64,000 nt of DNA from Pseudomonadota bacterium (GCA_018822105.1 JAHJLB010000014.1:124001-188000), one strand, 5' to 3'; counted from the first letter of the stretch, positions 1 to 10,662 are shown. Program-made: numbers and translations. The notes: generated from the sequence alone by a model not told the origin.

Positions 1-6
1 GCGACC

Positions 7-49
7 AATTAAAAGGCCGTCAGGAGCTCTCCTGGCGGCCTTTTTAATT
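7..49. terminator. Bidirectional intrinsic terminator
   Basis: A near-perfect stem of about 15 bp (AAAAGGCCGTCAGGA paired with TCCTGGCGGCCTTTT, one G-T wobble) has A/T runs on both sides, so it can end transcription in either direction. It lies just beyond the stop of cbiB (minus) and would also serve a plus-strand gene left of the window. Confidence 0.85.
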
Positions 50-77
50 GCCCGGGGCTGCCCCCCCCGTCCCGGCC

Positions 78-1025
78 TTACGGCGCTACGAGCACCTTCA
101 CGGCCTGGAGCGCGAAAAGGCCCAGGAAGGCAGCAAACGCCATGAGTCTAAATAATTTCTTGAGTTTTTCTACACTCCAGTCCTGGCCCTTCGGCCCAAG
201 TTCGGGCTTGCATTTAGCTTCGCCGAAGTACACCGCCGCCCCGCCCATGCTCCCGTCCAGGAGCCAGGCGCAGGCGCTCATGGGCCAGCCGGCGTTGGGG
301 CTGTCCATGGTCGCGGCTTCCGACGGGATGTGCCGCGCCGCTTCGCGCCAGGGCAGGCGCATGAAAGCGCCGGCCAGCAGCAGGAACAGGGCCGTCAGGC
401 GTGCCGGCACCCAGGCCAGGAGGTCGTCGGCCTTGGCCGCGGCCCAGCCCAGGTCGCGGAAGCGCTCCGTGCGGTAGCCCCACATGGAGTCCATGGTGCT
501 CACGGCCTTGTAGGCCCACATGAGCGCCGGGCCGCCAAGCACGAGGTAGAACAGCGGGGCCACGAACCCGTCGCACAGGTTTTCGCTCAGGGTCTCGGCC
601 AGGGTCCGGCGCAGCCCGGCCTCGTCCAAGGCCGAGGTGTCGCGGCTCACAAGCCCGCCCACGGCCTCCCGCGCCTCCTCAAGCTCTCCGCCCTCAAGGA
701 GCTCCAAGGCGTCGCGGCCCTCATCCATGAGCTCGCCCAGGGCCAGGCCGGCATAGGCGAAGTACAGGGAGGCCAGCATGCCCACGAAGCGCAGGCCGGT
801 GAAGAACTCCACCACGGCCCAGGCCGCCGCGGCCGTGATCAGGACGCACAGGACGCCGGAGGCTCTCAGCCCCAGCACCCATTCCCGGGCGTGGCCCTCC
901 AGCCAGTCCAGCCAGCGGCCGATGAGGCGCACCGGGTGCGGCAGACGCCGGGGGTCGCCCATGAGCAGGTCCAGCACCGTGGCCAGGACAGGGAGGCTGA
1001 AGAGGATCGTGACCAGGGTCTTCAT
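78..1025 (-). CDS. cbiB: Adenosylcobinamide-phosphate synthase CbiB/CobD
   Basis: This is an integral membrane enzyme of cobalamin synthesis that joins the aminopropanol arm to adenosylcobyric acid. The N-terminus has a hydrophobic stretch followed by the family signature 'GDPRRLPHPVRLIGRW'. Further family motifs are 'RDTSALDE', 'SENLCDGFVAPLFY' and 'YKAVSTMDSMWGYR', with several membrane segments. I start at ATG 1025 (MKTLVTIL), which has AGGAGC upstream, giving 315 aa, the usual length. The ORF-track extension (MAARLF...) reads through the rpoD terminator and is unlikely. It is the last gene after rpoD but is separated from it by a strong terminator, so it is expressed by read-through or a weak promoter. 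No cobalamin riboswitch was seen. Confidence 0.93.
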   Translation of the reverse strand: MKTLVTILFSLPVLATVLDLLMGDPRRLPHPVRLIGRWLDWLEGHAREWVLGLRASGVLCVLITAAAAWAVVEFFTGLRFVGMLASLYFAYAGLALGELMDEGRDALELLEGGELEEAREAVGGLVSRDTSALDEAGLRRTLAETLSENLCDGFVAPLFYLVLGGPALMWAYKAVSTMDSMWGYRTERFRDLGWAAAKADDLLAWVPARLTALFLLLAGAFMRLPWREAARHIPSEAATMDSPNAGWPMSACAWLLDGSMGGAAVYFGEAKCKPELGPKGQDWSVEKLKKLFRLMAFAAFLGLFALQAVKVLVAP

Positions 1026-1038
1026 GGCGGGCTCCTGG

Positions 1039-1087
1039 CAAAAAACGAAACGGGGCGGGAACAGCCGTGCGGCCATTCCCGCCCCGT
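1039..1087 (-). terminator. Intrinsic terminator of rpoD
   Basis: A 12-bp perfect stem (ACGGGGCGGGAA / TTCCCGCCCCGT on the minus strand) is followed by TTTCGTTTTTT. It lies directly after the rpoD stop and before the cbiB Shine-Dalgarno sequence, separating the macromolecular-synthesis operon from cbiB. Confidence 0.88.
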
Positions 1088-1096
1088 GCTGAGTGG

Positions 1097-2853
<1,757 letters not shown>

Positions 2854-2857
<4 letters not shown>

Positions 2858-4593
2858 TCTTCCTCCCTGCTGGGGGCATTCAAAGCCGAAAGGGCCGCCA
2901 TAATATTCCTGACCTCTGCGGCATCGCCTAAGCCATGTGCCGCACCAAGTTTCTGCATCAGATCCTTGCGCATCATTTCCATGCGCTGCTTGTCGATCCA
3001 GGTGCACAGGCTCTCCCAGTGCTCAGCCAGATCCTCACCGGAAAACATGTGCGGGGCATCCAGGGTGCTTCGCCAAAAGGCCCTGTCTTCCTCATTCAAG
3101 TCTTGAAACACATCCTCGAACTTTTGCAGAAAAAGCTTCTGCCAGAAGGACTTCGCCCATTGCGTGGTCAGAAAATTGTGCAATCCCCGCTTGGCGAGAT
3201 GGGGAATATAATCCGGATACAAAATGGAAAAGGCAATGAACTTCTTGTCGGACACATCGTCCATGCCCACAGACCGGCGCGCCCGGACGCCCTGGGCGGG
3301 CCGCGCGGGCTCCTGGCGCAGGGCCGCTCCGCCCGCCGGGCCGCCGTAGCGCCGCAAATCGGCCTCGGACAGGCCCAGGCCGTCCGCAATGCGCGGCAGG
3401 TAGTACGCCCGCAATGCATTATCGGACAATCGGGCCAAAAACCCGCTGGCCCAGCCCACGATTTCTCTGGGCGCAAAGCCCTCTCGAACCGTGTCCAGGC
3501 AGTAGTCCAAGCCGTCCGCGGCCTTGTCAAAGCAGGCGTCCAGCCCCGCGCGCCCCTGCTTGTGCAGCAGGCTGTCCACATCCTCGCCATCTGGCATGAG
3601 CAGCACCCGGCAGGCCACGCCCAGGTGCAGGATCATCTCCGAACTGCGCAGCGCAGCCTTGCGCCCTGCCCCATCGCCGTCAAAGATCAGGTCGATGCGC
3701 GAGCAGAACCCGGCCAGCCGCTTCACCTGGTCCGGGGTCAGGGCCGTGCCCAGAACGCCGCAGCAGTCCTCATAGCCGAACTGGGCCAGGGAAAGAACGT
3801 CCATGTATCCTTCGGTCAGGATGGCCCTCTTGCTGCGGGTCATGGCCTGTCTGGCCTGATGCAGCCCGTAGAGGTGTTCGCCCTTTTTGTAGATGGGCGT
3901 ATCGCTGCTGTTCAGGTACTTGGGTTCCCCCTCTGTAATTATTCTTCCGCCAAAGGCAATGACCTGACCCGACATATTCTGTATGGGAAAGATCAGTCTT
4001 CCACGGAACCTGTCGTAGATATTCCCTTTTTCATTTTTCGACAAGAGGCCTGCCTGCACCCCCTGTTCCTGGGAAAACCCCTTGGCCTTCAGGTGGTTCA
4101 GCAGGCCGTGCCAATCCTCCGGGCTTGCCCCCAGGCCAAAGGCCGCCACGATCTCCGGGATCGTGCCGCGCCGGCGGATATAGGCCCTGGCAGCGTCGCC
4201 CGCGGCCTGGCCCAGGTTGCGCCGAAAATATTCCTGGGCCTCGGCGTGCATGTCCAGGCAAAGCCGCTTCAGCTTCTGGCGCTCGTCATACTCCGGGTCC
4301 GGCCGGAACTCCTTCAGCTCGATGCCGGCCTCGGCAGCCAGCTGCTCCAGGGCTTCCTTGAACTCCACCCCATTGATCTTCATGTAGAAGTCCAGGACGT
4401 CCCCGCCAGCCTGGCAGCCGAAGCAATAGTAAAACCCCTCGGCCTCATTGACGCTGAAGGACCCTGTCTTTTCCTGGTGGAAGGGACACAGGCCCATGTG
4501 GCGGCCGGACACGGAGCGCAGGGGCACGTAGCGCCGCACGACGTCGACGATGTTGACCCGCTGCTTCAGCGTCTGGATGACCTGGTTGTCCAT
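2854..4593 (-). CDS. dnaG: DNA primase DnaG
   Basis: This makes RNA primers at the replication fork with DnaB helicase. The N-terminal CHC2 zinc finger is visible (Cys36, His39, Cys57, Cys60 in '[10 protein letters not shown]' and '[10 protein letters not shown]'). The primase core follows ('[10 protein letters not shown]'), then the TOPRIM domain ('[13 protein letters not shown]', '[13 protein letters not shown]'). The C-terminal helicase-binding region is divergent, as is usual. The length of 579 aa is typical. The ATG at 4593 has AAGGAAG upstream. The stop overlaps the rpoD start, and mutS2 lies 24 bases upstream. Confidence 0.96.
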
Positions 4594-4617
4594 TGCTTCC
4601 TTGCCGGAATGTCCCGG

Positions 4618-6918
4618 CTATTTGAGCGTCACCTCGGTCATGCCGTCTCCGCCCCGGTCCTCATTGGCCAGGGTGAAGGAGGCAACCGAGGGCGCGGCGC
4701 GCAGAAAGGCGTGGATCTCCTTGCGCAGGGCGCCCGTGCCCCGGCCGTGGATGACCTCCAGGGTATTGGCCCCGCGCAGGAGCGAGGCGTCGAGAAATTT
4801 CTCCAGCTCAGCCAGGGCCTCGTCGGCGCGCAGGCCGCGCAGATCCAGGCGCGGGGAAAAGCCAAGCTCGGCCTCGGCGCCCTGGCTGGCCTTGGGCTGC
4901 TGGCGCGGAGCGCGTCCGTCCAGGGTGAGCTCGCCAAAGGCCACCCACATGGCCACGCCGGCAAAGTCCACCTTCACCTGTCCGCGACGCTCGTCCTTCT
5001 CCAAAACCTGGCCGGTCTTGTTCCAGGCCCGGTAGGCCACGCGCTGGCCCTGGCGCAGCTCCGCGAAGTCCAGGGCCGATGGAGCGGCAATGGCCTCGGG
5101 CGCGGCCGCAGGCTCCAGGCGCTCGCGGACCTCCGCCAGCTTCTTGAGGGCCTGCTTGCGGCCCAGGCGCTCGCTCTTCCAGTCGCGCAGCACGCCCTGG
5201 GCCAGCTCGCGCACCTCGGAGAGCACCTTCACGCGCTCCTTCTCGAAGCGGGCCTCCAGGCTATCGCGCTTCTTGCGCAGGGCCTTGCGCTCCTCGTCCA
5301 GGGCGTCGTTCTCCTGCTCCCGGCGCACGGCCAGGGAGTTCAGGCGGTCAAGCACGGCGCTGGTGTCCGTGCCGTCGAGCAGCAGATACTGCTCTGCCCG
5401 GGACAGGATGCTGCGCGGCAGGCCATGCTCGCGGGCCACGTCAAGGGCTATGCTCGCGCCCACCTGATCGTAGGCCAGGCGGTACAGCGGCCGCTTGGTC
5501 TTGGGGTCAAAGAGCACGCTGGCCGCGCGCACGCGGTCCGTGGCCAGGGCATAGGCCTTGAGGGCCGGGAAGTGGGTGGCCGCAATGGCGCAGGCCCCGT
5601 GCTCCAGCAGCCCGTCGATGACCGCCTGGGCCAGGGCGGCGCCCTGGGTAGGGTCCGTGCCCGCGCCGAATTCGTCCAGCAGGAACAGGGAATCCGGGCC
5701 GACGCGGTCCCAGACCCGCGCAAGATACTGGATCTGCGCCGTGAAGGTGCTCACGTGCTCCTCCAGGCTCTGCTCGTCGCCCAGCACCACGTAGATGTCC
5801 GTCCAGAGCGGCAGGGAGCTGCCCTCGGCCACGGGCACGGGCAGGCCGGAGAAGGCCATGAGGGCGATGAGGCCCATGGTCTTGAGGCACACGGTCTTGC
5901 CGCCGGCGTTGCCGCCGCTGACGATGAGCGCCAGCTGCCCCTCGCGGAGCTTGATGTCCAGGGGCTGCGTGGCTCCGCCCTGCAGGGCCAGAAGCGGGTG
6001 CCGGGCCTGGATGAGCCGTGCGGGCAGACCCGGGCCGACGTCCAGGGGGCGGGCCTGCACGGCGTCCGCCAGGCGGGCCTTGGCCATGAGCAGGTCTAGC
6101 TGCACCAGGCCCTGGTAGCTGGCCTCGATGCCCTCGCGCTCCTGGCGCACCAGCCCGGTGATGTACTCCAGGACCTTGCGCTCCTCGGTGCGCTCCTCGC
6201 GCTTGAGCTCCTGAAGGGAGTTGTTGATCTCCACCAGGAACATGGGCTCGAAATAGCAGGTCTCCCCGGTCTGGGAATAGTCGTGGATGATTCCGGGAAA
6301 GCGGTTCTTGAAATTCACCCTGAGGGGCAGCACGTAGCGGTCCGAGGAGATGGTGACGAAATCGTCCTGCAGATACTGGGCGATGTTCTCCGAAAGCACG
6401 AAGTCCTTCACGCGCTTGGTGCATTTCTGGTGGATGGAGCGGATCTCCTGGCGCACGGAGAACAGGCCGGGGGAGCTCTCGTCGCGCAGGCGCCCGTCCT
6501 GGTCCAGGCAGCGCTTCAGGGCCGACCAGGTGGACGCCGGCCACGGCGCGCCGCTCACGGCGCGGCCCAGCTCGTCCCAGCCCCTCTCGGCATAGGGCTC
6601 CAGCAAATCGCGGGCGCCCCTGGCCTGCTCCAGGGTGGCGCTGAGGGCGCAGAGGGCGTCCAGGTCAAGGACCCGGTGCGCAATGTCCAGCACAGGAAAG
6701 AACCCGCCGAAATCCGGAAAGGCGGCCAGCCGGAAGCCAGACTCGCGCACCCACAGCAGGGCTTGCTCAAGGAGGGTGAGCTGGAGGCGCACCGAGAGGG
6801 CGTCGGTGAAGGGGCGGACCTGCAGACAGGCCGAAGCGCCAGGCTCGGAGACAGCAAATCCCGACAGTTCCTTAAGGATCTTCGGGAACTCCAGCAGATG
6901 CAGGGTTCTCGGTTCCAT
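4618..6918 (-). CDS. mutS2: Endonuclease MutS2
   Basis: This is a MutS-family ATPase with a C-terminal Smr nuclease domain, known in other bacteria for suppressing recombination or splitting collided ribosomes. The Walker A motif is 'GGNAGGKTV', where many homologues have GPNTGGKT. Walker B is 'LFLLDEFGAGTDP'. A long charged coiled coil follows, then the Smr domain with 'LDLRGLRADEAL' and 'VIHGRGTGALR'. I start at ATG 6918 (MEPRTLHLLEF), giving 766 aa; the track's extra 27 residues overlap yqeY. No strong Shine-Dalgarno is visible, so translation may depend on coupling to yqeY, whose stop is 13 bases upstream. Placement between yqeY and dnaG suits Desulfovibrio-type operons. Confidence 0.94.
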   Translation of the reverse strand: MEPRTLHLLEFPKILKELSGFAVSEPGASACLQVRPFTDALSVRLQLTLLEQALLWVRESGFRLAAFPDFGGFFPVLDIAHRVLDLDALCALSATLEQARGARDLLEPYAERGWDELGRAVSGAPWPASTWSALKRCLDQDGRLRDESSPGLFSVRQEIRSIHQKCTKRVKDFVLSENIAQYLQDDFVTISSDRYVLPLRVNFKNRFPGIIHDYSQTGETCYFEPMFLVEINNSLQELKREERTEERKVLEYITGLVRQEREGIEASYQGLVQLDLLMAKARLADAVQARPLDVGPGLPARLIQARHPLLALQGGATQPLDIKLREGQLALIVSGGNAGGKTVCLKTMGLIALMAFSGLPVPVAEGSSLPLWTDIYVVLGDEQSLEEHVSTFTAQIQYLARVWDRVGPDSLFLLDEFGAGTDPTQGAALAQAVIDGLLEHGACAIAATHFPALKAYALATDRVRAASVLFDPKTKRPLYRLAYDQVGASIALDVAREHGLPRSILSRAEQYLLLDGTDTSAVLDRLNSLAVRREQENDALDEERKALRKKRDSLEARFEKERVKVLSEVRELAQGVLRDWKSERLGRKQALKKLAEVRERLEPAAAPEAIAAPSALDFAELRQGQRVAYRAWNKTGQVLEKDERRGQVKVDFAGVAMWVAFGELTLDGRAPRQQPKASQGAEAELGFSPRLDLRGLRADEALAELEKFLDASLLRGANTLEVIHGRGTGALRKEIHAFLRAAPSVASFTLANEDRGGDGMTEVTLK

Positions 6919-6931
6919 GAACTGCCGTTGG

Positions 6932-7378
6932 TTATGAGGACAATATGGAGCGGACAGCCTCGCTGGCCTTCTTGCCGTCGAAGCGCCCCTTGTAGCCAAG
7001 GGTCAAGGCCTGCATGACCCTGCCCATGTCCTTGGGCCCGTTTGCGCCCGTCTCCAGCACGAGGCTTGCGATGATCTCGCCAAGCTCGGCTTCCGTGAGC
7101 GGCTGCGGCATGTAGCCCAGAAGGACTTCCAACTCGCCGGCCTCCACCGCGGAGAGATCGGCGCGGCCATGCTTGTCATACTGCTCGATGGATTCCCTGC
7201 GCTGCTTGACTTGGCGCGAGAGCAGATCAAGGTAGTCGTCGTCGGTGAGCGGGCGCATGGTCTCGACCGCACGGTTCTTGGCGGCTGTCTTGAGGTGCCT
7301 CAAGACAGCCAGCCGAACCGCGTCTTTGGCCTTGTAGGCCTGAATGTAGTCGGACTCGATGCGTCCCTGGATGGTCAT
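6932..7378 (-). CDS. yqeY: GatB/YqeY domain protein
   Basis: This 148-aa protein is a stand-alone YqeY domain, related to the tail domain of the GatB amidotransferase subunit that contacts tRNA. Family features are '[23 protein letters not shown]', '[17 protein letters not shown]', '[16 protein letters not shown]' and the C-terminal '[16 protein letters not shown]'. Its biological role is not settled; a link to tRNA or translation is inferred. The ATG overlaps the rpsU stop by four bases, so the two are translationally coupled, an arrangement common beside rpsU. Confidence 0.92.
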   Translation of the reverse strand: MTIQGRIESDYIQAYKAKDAVRLAVLRHLKTAAKNRAVETMRPLTDDDYLDLLSRQVKQRRESIEQYDKHGRADLSAVEAGELEVLLGYMPQPLTEAELGEIIASLVLETGANGPKDMGRVMQALTLGYKGRFDGKKASEAVRSILSS

Positions 7379-7578
7379 CCGTCGATCCTGGACTTGCGCA
7401 TCTTCTTCAGCAGGCGCTTCTTGGCGGCCGCCTTCTTCTTTTTTTCCTGGACGCTGGGCTTCTCGTAGTGCTGACGCTTCTTCAGCTCGGAGAGGACGCC
7501 CGCCTTCTCGACCTGCTTCTTGAAACGACGCAGGGAGATCTCAAAGTTATCACTTTCATCCAACAAAATACCGGGCAA
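7375..7578 (-). CDS. rpsU: Ribosomal protein bS21
   Basis: This is a 67-aa, very basic small-subunit protein with the bS21 features '[21 protein letters not shown]' and '[15 protein letters not shown]'. It is the promoter-proximal gene of the macromolecular-synthesis operon. The start codon in the sequence is TTG (7578-7576), preceded by a very strong Shine-Dalgarno, GGGGAGGTGAT; no in-frame ATG exists nearby and the protein begins correctly at MPGILL. The stop overlaps yqeY. Confidence 0.96.
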   Translation of the reverse strand: MPGILLDESDNFEISLRRFKKQVEKAGVLSELKKRQHYEKPSVQEKKKKAAAKKRLLKKMRKSRIDG

Positions 7579-7623
7579 TTAAATCACCTCCCCTCACAGA
7601 AATCTGCTCAAACAAAGAAAGAC

Positions 7624-7652
7624 TGCCTAACCCATGCGCCTGTGGATTGCAA
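7624..7652 (-). promoter_or_regulatory. Possible sigma-70 promoter of rpsU operon
   Basis: On the minus strand TTGCAA and TAGGCA are separated by 17 bases, about 45 bases upstream of the rpsU start. The -10 match is weak, so this is only a candidate. Confidence 0.35.
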
Positions 7653-7671
7653 GCGGGGCAGACAGAATAAA

Positions 7672-7707
7672 AAACGGGCCCACCAGGTATACTCCGGATG
7701 GGCCCGT
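7672..7707 (-). terminator. Terminator after the 59-aa gene
   Basis: A 10-bp perfect stem (AACGGGCCCA / TGGGCCCGTT) with a 16-base loop is followed on the minus strand by TTTTTTATTC. It lies about 20 bases beyond the stop of the 59-aa membrane protein gene and insulates it from rpsU. Confidence 0.85.
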
Positions 7708-7729
7708 TCTGGCCTTGATCAAGCGTTGA

Positions 7730-7909
7730 CTAGTGTCCCGTGTGGGAATCGCCGCAGCTGTCCCACCAGGATTTAATCACGCAGTAGCCCATGCCGATGC
7801 TGATGACGATCAGCACCATGTAGAGCACGCCGAAGAAGATGGCGTGGTCCGCCTGGAACCAGGGCAGATCCTGCGGCAGGGGGCTATGAACGGTTTCGCC
7901 ATGCAGCAT
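7730..7909 (-). CDS. Small single-pass membrane protein, unknown function
   Basis: This 59-aa ORF is below the ORF-track cutoff. It begins at ATG 7909 with GGAGG seven bases upstream and ends at TAG. The protein starts MLHGETVHSPLPQDLPW, has one membrane segment of about 22 residues ('FFGVLYMVLIVISIGMGYCVI'), and ends in a short polar tail containing Cys and His (SWWDSCGDSHTGH). It has its own terminator and lies 15 bases after hupB, so it is probably co-transcribed with HU. I do not recognise a family. The good ribosome binding site, clean membrane helix and terminator argue that it is real. Confidence 0.72.
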   Translation of the reverse strand: MLHGETVHSPLPQDLPWFQADHAIFFGVLYMVLIVISIGMGYCVIKSWWDSCGDSHTGH

Positions 7910-7924
7910 TGCAAGCCTCCAGAT

Positions 7925-8197
7925 TTACTTTACGGCGTCCTTGAGGAGCTTGCCAGGACGGAACTTCACAACCTTGGTAGCCGGAATCTTGATTTCCTTG
8001 CCGGTGCGGGGGTTGCGGCCCACGCGCGCCTTGCGCTTCTCAACCTGGAAGGTACCGAAGCCAGTCAGGGTGAGCTTGCCTTCCTTCACCAGGACGTCCT
8101 CGACGGCTCCGATGAAAGCGTTCAGGGCGCGCTCAGCATTGGCCTTGGTCAGGTTGGCCTTTTCTGCGATTTTGACAACCAGCTCAGCCTTGGTCAT
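7925..8197 (-). CDS. hup: HU family DNA-binding protein
   Basis: This is a 90-aa nucleoid protein with the classic HU sequence: '[25 protein letters not shown]', '[27 protein letters not shown]' (the DNA-binding arm), and '[12 protein letters not shown]'. It acts as a dimer that bends DNA. The Shine-Dalgarno GAGGAGGAAGG is strong, as expected for an abundant protein. It is the first gene of a short unit followed by the 59-aa membrane protein. A second, more divergent HU/IHF-type gene lies near 19.6 kb. Confidence 0.96.
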   Translation of the reverse strand: MTKAELVVKIAEKANLTKANAERALNAFIGAVEDVLVKEGKLTLTGFGTFQVEKRKARVGRNPRTGKEIKIPATKVVKFRPGKLLKDAVK

Positions 8198-8374
8198 GTG
8201 TCCTTCCTCCTCATTGATGAATCACTGTTTGATACTCGGCCAACCCGAGCTTGCGACGAAATTCTGTAGTGCGCTTATCGCAAGCTGTCTGATTTGAGCC
8301 GTCTCCAGCCAGTAATCGCCTGGTGGCGTTTGAGTCCGGCCAAAGCCTGCCCAGCCACCTTGCTATGCAACTGA

Positions 8375-8404
8375 ACACCGATAAACACCAAAGCAAAACC
8401 CAAG
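8375..8404 (-). promoter_or_regulatory. Possible promoter of hup
   Basis: On the minus strand TTGACT is followed after 17 bases by TTTATC. This lies about 180 bases upstream of the hup start, next to the rsmA stop. The rest of the 207-base gap has no other clear signal. Confidence 0.35.
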
Positions 8405-9220
8405 TCAAGAGCCAAAATGGATTTTCAACGAATTTGCCAAGGCCTGAAACCGTTCCGGCGCAAGCGTCTCCGGCCTTTGGGAGGGCTGCACGCCCAGGGC
8501 CAGGAGGATGTCCTCGCCGCCGGCAATCCCTTTTGATTTCAGTATGGTAGCCAGCTGCTTGCGCCGCTGCTGGAAGCACATCCTGATGGTGGCGGACAGG
8601 GCCTTGGCCGTCTCCGGCACAATCTGCTGCGGGTGCAAAATAAAGCGCATCACCGCTGAGGTAACCTTGGGTTGAGGCTGAAAAACCTGGGGCGGAACCT
8701 TGAAGAGCAGCTCCACCTGCGCGTGGCTCTGCACCCAGACGCTCAGCCCGCCATAGTCCTTGCCGCCGTGCGCGGCCTTGAGCCTTTGCCCGACCTCCAG
8801 CTGGACCATGAACACCGCCGCCGCGAAGGACGCCCGGCTCACCAGGTCCCAGATGAGGGGCGAAGCGATGTTGTAGGGCAGATTGCCGACGATCTTCCAG
8901 CCGGCCCCGGGCATCAGGGATTCCCACGGAAAGTCCAGGGCGTCGCCCTGCACCAGTTCGATGGCCGGGCAGTCTGCGGCCAGGGCTGCGGCCAGGTCGT
9001 TGTCCTTCTCCAGAACCACAAAGCGCCCGGGCTTGCGCTCCAGGATGTGCCTCGTGAGCGCTCCGCGCCCGGGGCCGATCTCCAGGACGTTGTCGCCGGG
9101 CTGGATGTCCAGGCTGGCGACGATCTTGCGCGCGATGTTGGCGTCGGTAAGGAAGTTCTGCCCCAGGCTGCGCTTGGCGGGCGCATAGCCCGCGCCCTGC
9201 CCGCGCCCCTTCAGGGCCAT
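8405..9220 (-). CDS. rsmA: 16S rRNA dimethyladenosine transferase RsmA/KsgA
   Basis: This methylates two adjacent adenosines near the 3' end of 16S rRNA using S-adenosylmethionine. Motifs are 'AKRSLGQNFLTD', the SAM-binding 'VLEIGPGRGALTRHIL', and the catalytic 'NLPYNIASPLIWDL'. The C-terminal domain ends with 'FQQRRKQLATILKSKG'. I start at ATG 9220 (MALKGRGQGAG) with AGGA eight bases upstream, giving 271 aa. It is transcribed toward hup, divergently from apt. Confidence 0.95.
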   Translation of the reverse strand: MALKGRGQGAGYAPAKRSLGQNFLTDANIARKIVASLDIQPGDNVLEIGPGRGALTRHILERKPGRFVVLEKDNDLAAALAADCPAIELVQGDALDFPWESLMPGAGWKIVGNLPYNIASPLIWDLVSRASFAAAVFMVQLEVGQRLKAAHGGKDYGGLSVWVQSHAQVELLFKVPPQVFQPQPKVTSAVMRFILHPQQIVPETAKALSATIRMCFQQRRKQLATILKSKGIAGGEDILLALGVQPSQRPETLAPERFQALANSLKIHFGS

Positions 9221-9265
9221 GTGCGTGTTCCTGTCATGCTTGGAGCCTAGCAACAGCCCGGAGTG

Positions 9266-9295
9266 TTGACAACTGCTTTAAGGAGTCAGTAGAAG
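9266..9295 (+). promoter_or_regulatory. Likely sigma-70 promoter of apt-mtnP
   Basis: A perfect -35 TTGACA is followed after 18 bases by TAGAAG (4 of 6 consensus). It lies about 30 bases before the apt ATG, in the divergent gap with rsmA. Confidence 0.5.
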
Positions 9296-9325
9296 CTCAG
9301 ATCATTTGAGTAAGGAGCTCTGCGC

Positions 9326-9835
9326 ATGGACCTTCGCAAATACATCCGTGACGTCCTCGACTTCAAGCCCGGCATCACCTTTTTCGACATCACCCCGCTT
9401 CTGGCCGACCCCAAGGCCTTCAACTACGCCATCGACGCCCTGGCCGAGCGCTACAAGGATTCCGGGGCCAACAAGATCGTGGCGGCCGAGGCCCGCGGCT
9501 TCATCTTCGGCGCGCCCCTGGCCTACAAGATGAACATCGGCTTCATCCCCGTGCGCAAGCCCGGCAAGCTGCCCTACAAGACCACCTCCGTCACCTATGA
9601 CCTGGAATACGGCACGGACACGCTGTGCATGCATGTGGACGCCGTGGCGGCGGGTGATCAGGTCTTGATCATCGACGACCTGCTGGCCACAGGGGGCACC
9701 ACCGGAGGCATGATCCAGCTGGTGAAGAACGCCGGCGGCATCGTTGCCGGCATCGGCTTTCTCCTGGAGCTGGGCTTTCTGGACGGGCCGAGCAAGCTCG
9801 AGGGCATCCCCCACCAGTACATCCTGAAGCTCTAG
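9326..9835 (+). CDS. apt: Adenine phosphoribosyltransferase
   Basis: This salvages adenine to AMP using PRPP. The 169-aa protein shows 'YIRDVLDFKPGITFFDITPLL', the family motif 'AAEARGFIFGAPLAY', and the PRPP-binding loop 'VLIIDDLLATGGTTGG'. The ATG at 9326 has AAGGAG upstream. It is 12 bases before mtnP. The pairing makes sense because MtnP releases adenine from methylthioadenosine and Apt recycles it. Confidence 0.96.
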   Translation: MDLRKYIRDVLDFKPGITFFDITPLLADPKAFNYAIDALAERYKDSGANKIVAAEARGFIFGAPLAYKMNIGFIPVRKPGKLPYKTTSVTYDLEYGTDTLCMHVDAVAAGDQVLIIDDLLATGGTTGGMIQLVKNAGGIVAGIGFLLELGFLDGPSKLEGIPHQYILKL

Positions 9836-9847
9836 GGCGGTCCCGTT

Positions 9848-10597
9848 ATGGCGAACATCGGCATCATCGGCGGCAGCGGGCTGGACAACCCCAGCATCCT
9901 GCACGACCCCAGGGACATTCAGGTCAGCACCAGCTACGGCTCCACCACCTCTCCGGTGCGCGCGGGCACCATCGGCAGGCACAACGTCTACCTCCTGGCC
10001 CGGCATGGACGCGAGCACACGGTCCCGCCCTCCCAGGTCAACTACCGCGCCAAGATCGAGACCTTGAAGAACCTGGAGTGCGACTTCATCCTGACTACCA
10101 CGGCCGTTGGCTCCCTGCGCGAGGAGATCGGGCGCGGGGACCTCGTGATCCTGGACCAGTTCATCGACTTCACGCGCCACCGCAGCATCACCTTCCACGA
10201 GTCCTTCACCCCCCACGCCCCAGTGCACACCCCCATGGCCGACCCCTTTTCCGAGCAGTTGCGCGGCCTGCTCAACGAGTCCTGCGCCGAGCTCGGCATC
10301 CGCCACCACAGGGAGGGCACGGTCATCACCATTGAGGGCCCGCGCTTCTCCACCCGCGCAGAATCGCGCATGTTCCGGCTCTGGGGCGCGGATGTCATCA
10401 ACATGAGCATCGCCCCGGAGGTCATCCTGGCCAACGAGGTAGGCATCCCCTACGCTTCGGTGGCCATGAGCACTGACTACGACTGCTGGAAGACCGACGA
10501 GGCACCTGTCACCTGGGACGAGATCCTGCACATCTTCCGGCAGAACGCCCAGAAGGTTACGGACGTGCTCATCCGGACCATCGGCAAGATCGCCTGA
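9848..10597 (+). CDS. mtnP: S-methyl-5'-thioadenosine phosphorylase
   Basis: This purine nucleoside phosphorylase family enzyme splits methylthioadenosine into adenine and methylthioribose-1-phosphate. Motifs are 'IGIIGGSGLDNP', 'LLARHGREHTVPPSQVNYRA', 'TTAVGSLREEI', 'TIEGPRFSTRAESRMFR' and 'GADVINMSIAPEVILANE'. The later 'STDYDCWK' is typical of MTA phosphorylase rather than inosine or guanosine phosphorylase. The 249-aa length is normal. It forms an operon with apt. Confidence 0.94.
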   Translation: MANIGIIGGSGLDNPSILHDPRDIQVSTSYGSTTSPVRAGTIGRHNVYLLARHGREHTVPPSQVNYRAKIETLKNLECDFILTTTAVGSLREEIGRGDLVILDQFIDFTRHRSITFHESFTPHAPVHTPMADPFSEQLRGLLNESCAELGIRHHREGTVITIEGPRFSTRAESRMFRLWGADVINMSIAPEVILANEVGIPYASVAMSTDYDCWKTDEAPVTWDEILHIFRQNAQKVTDVLIRTIGKIA

Positions 10598-10633
10598 GGC
10601 CGGCCCCCGGACGATTTTGCAGCCGGTTCGAGC

Positions 10634-10662
10634 TTGACAAGCAGGGGCTTCCGTGCATAAAC
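10634..10662 (+). promoter_or_regulatory. Likely promoter of the PxxKW gene
   Basis: A perfect TTGACA (10634-10639) is followed after 16 bases by CATAAA. It lies about 70 bases upstream of the PxxKW ATG, leaving a leader with an AGGAGGAAG ribosome binding site. Confidence 0.55.

Noticed and set aside
2935-6099. 1054-aa plus-strand ORF
   Set aside because: It is the complement of dnaG and mutS2, which have clear protein motifs. Its composition (Gly/Ala/Leu/Gln/His runs) is typical of antisense frames at high GC.
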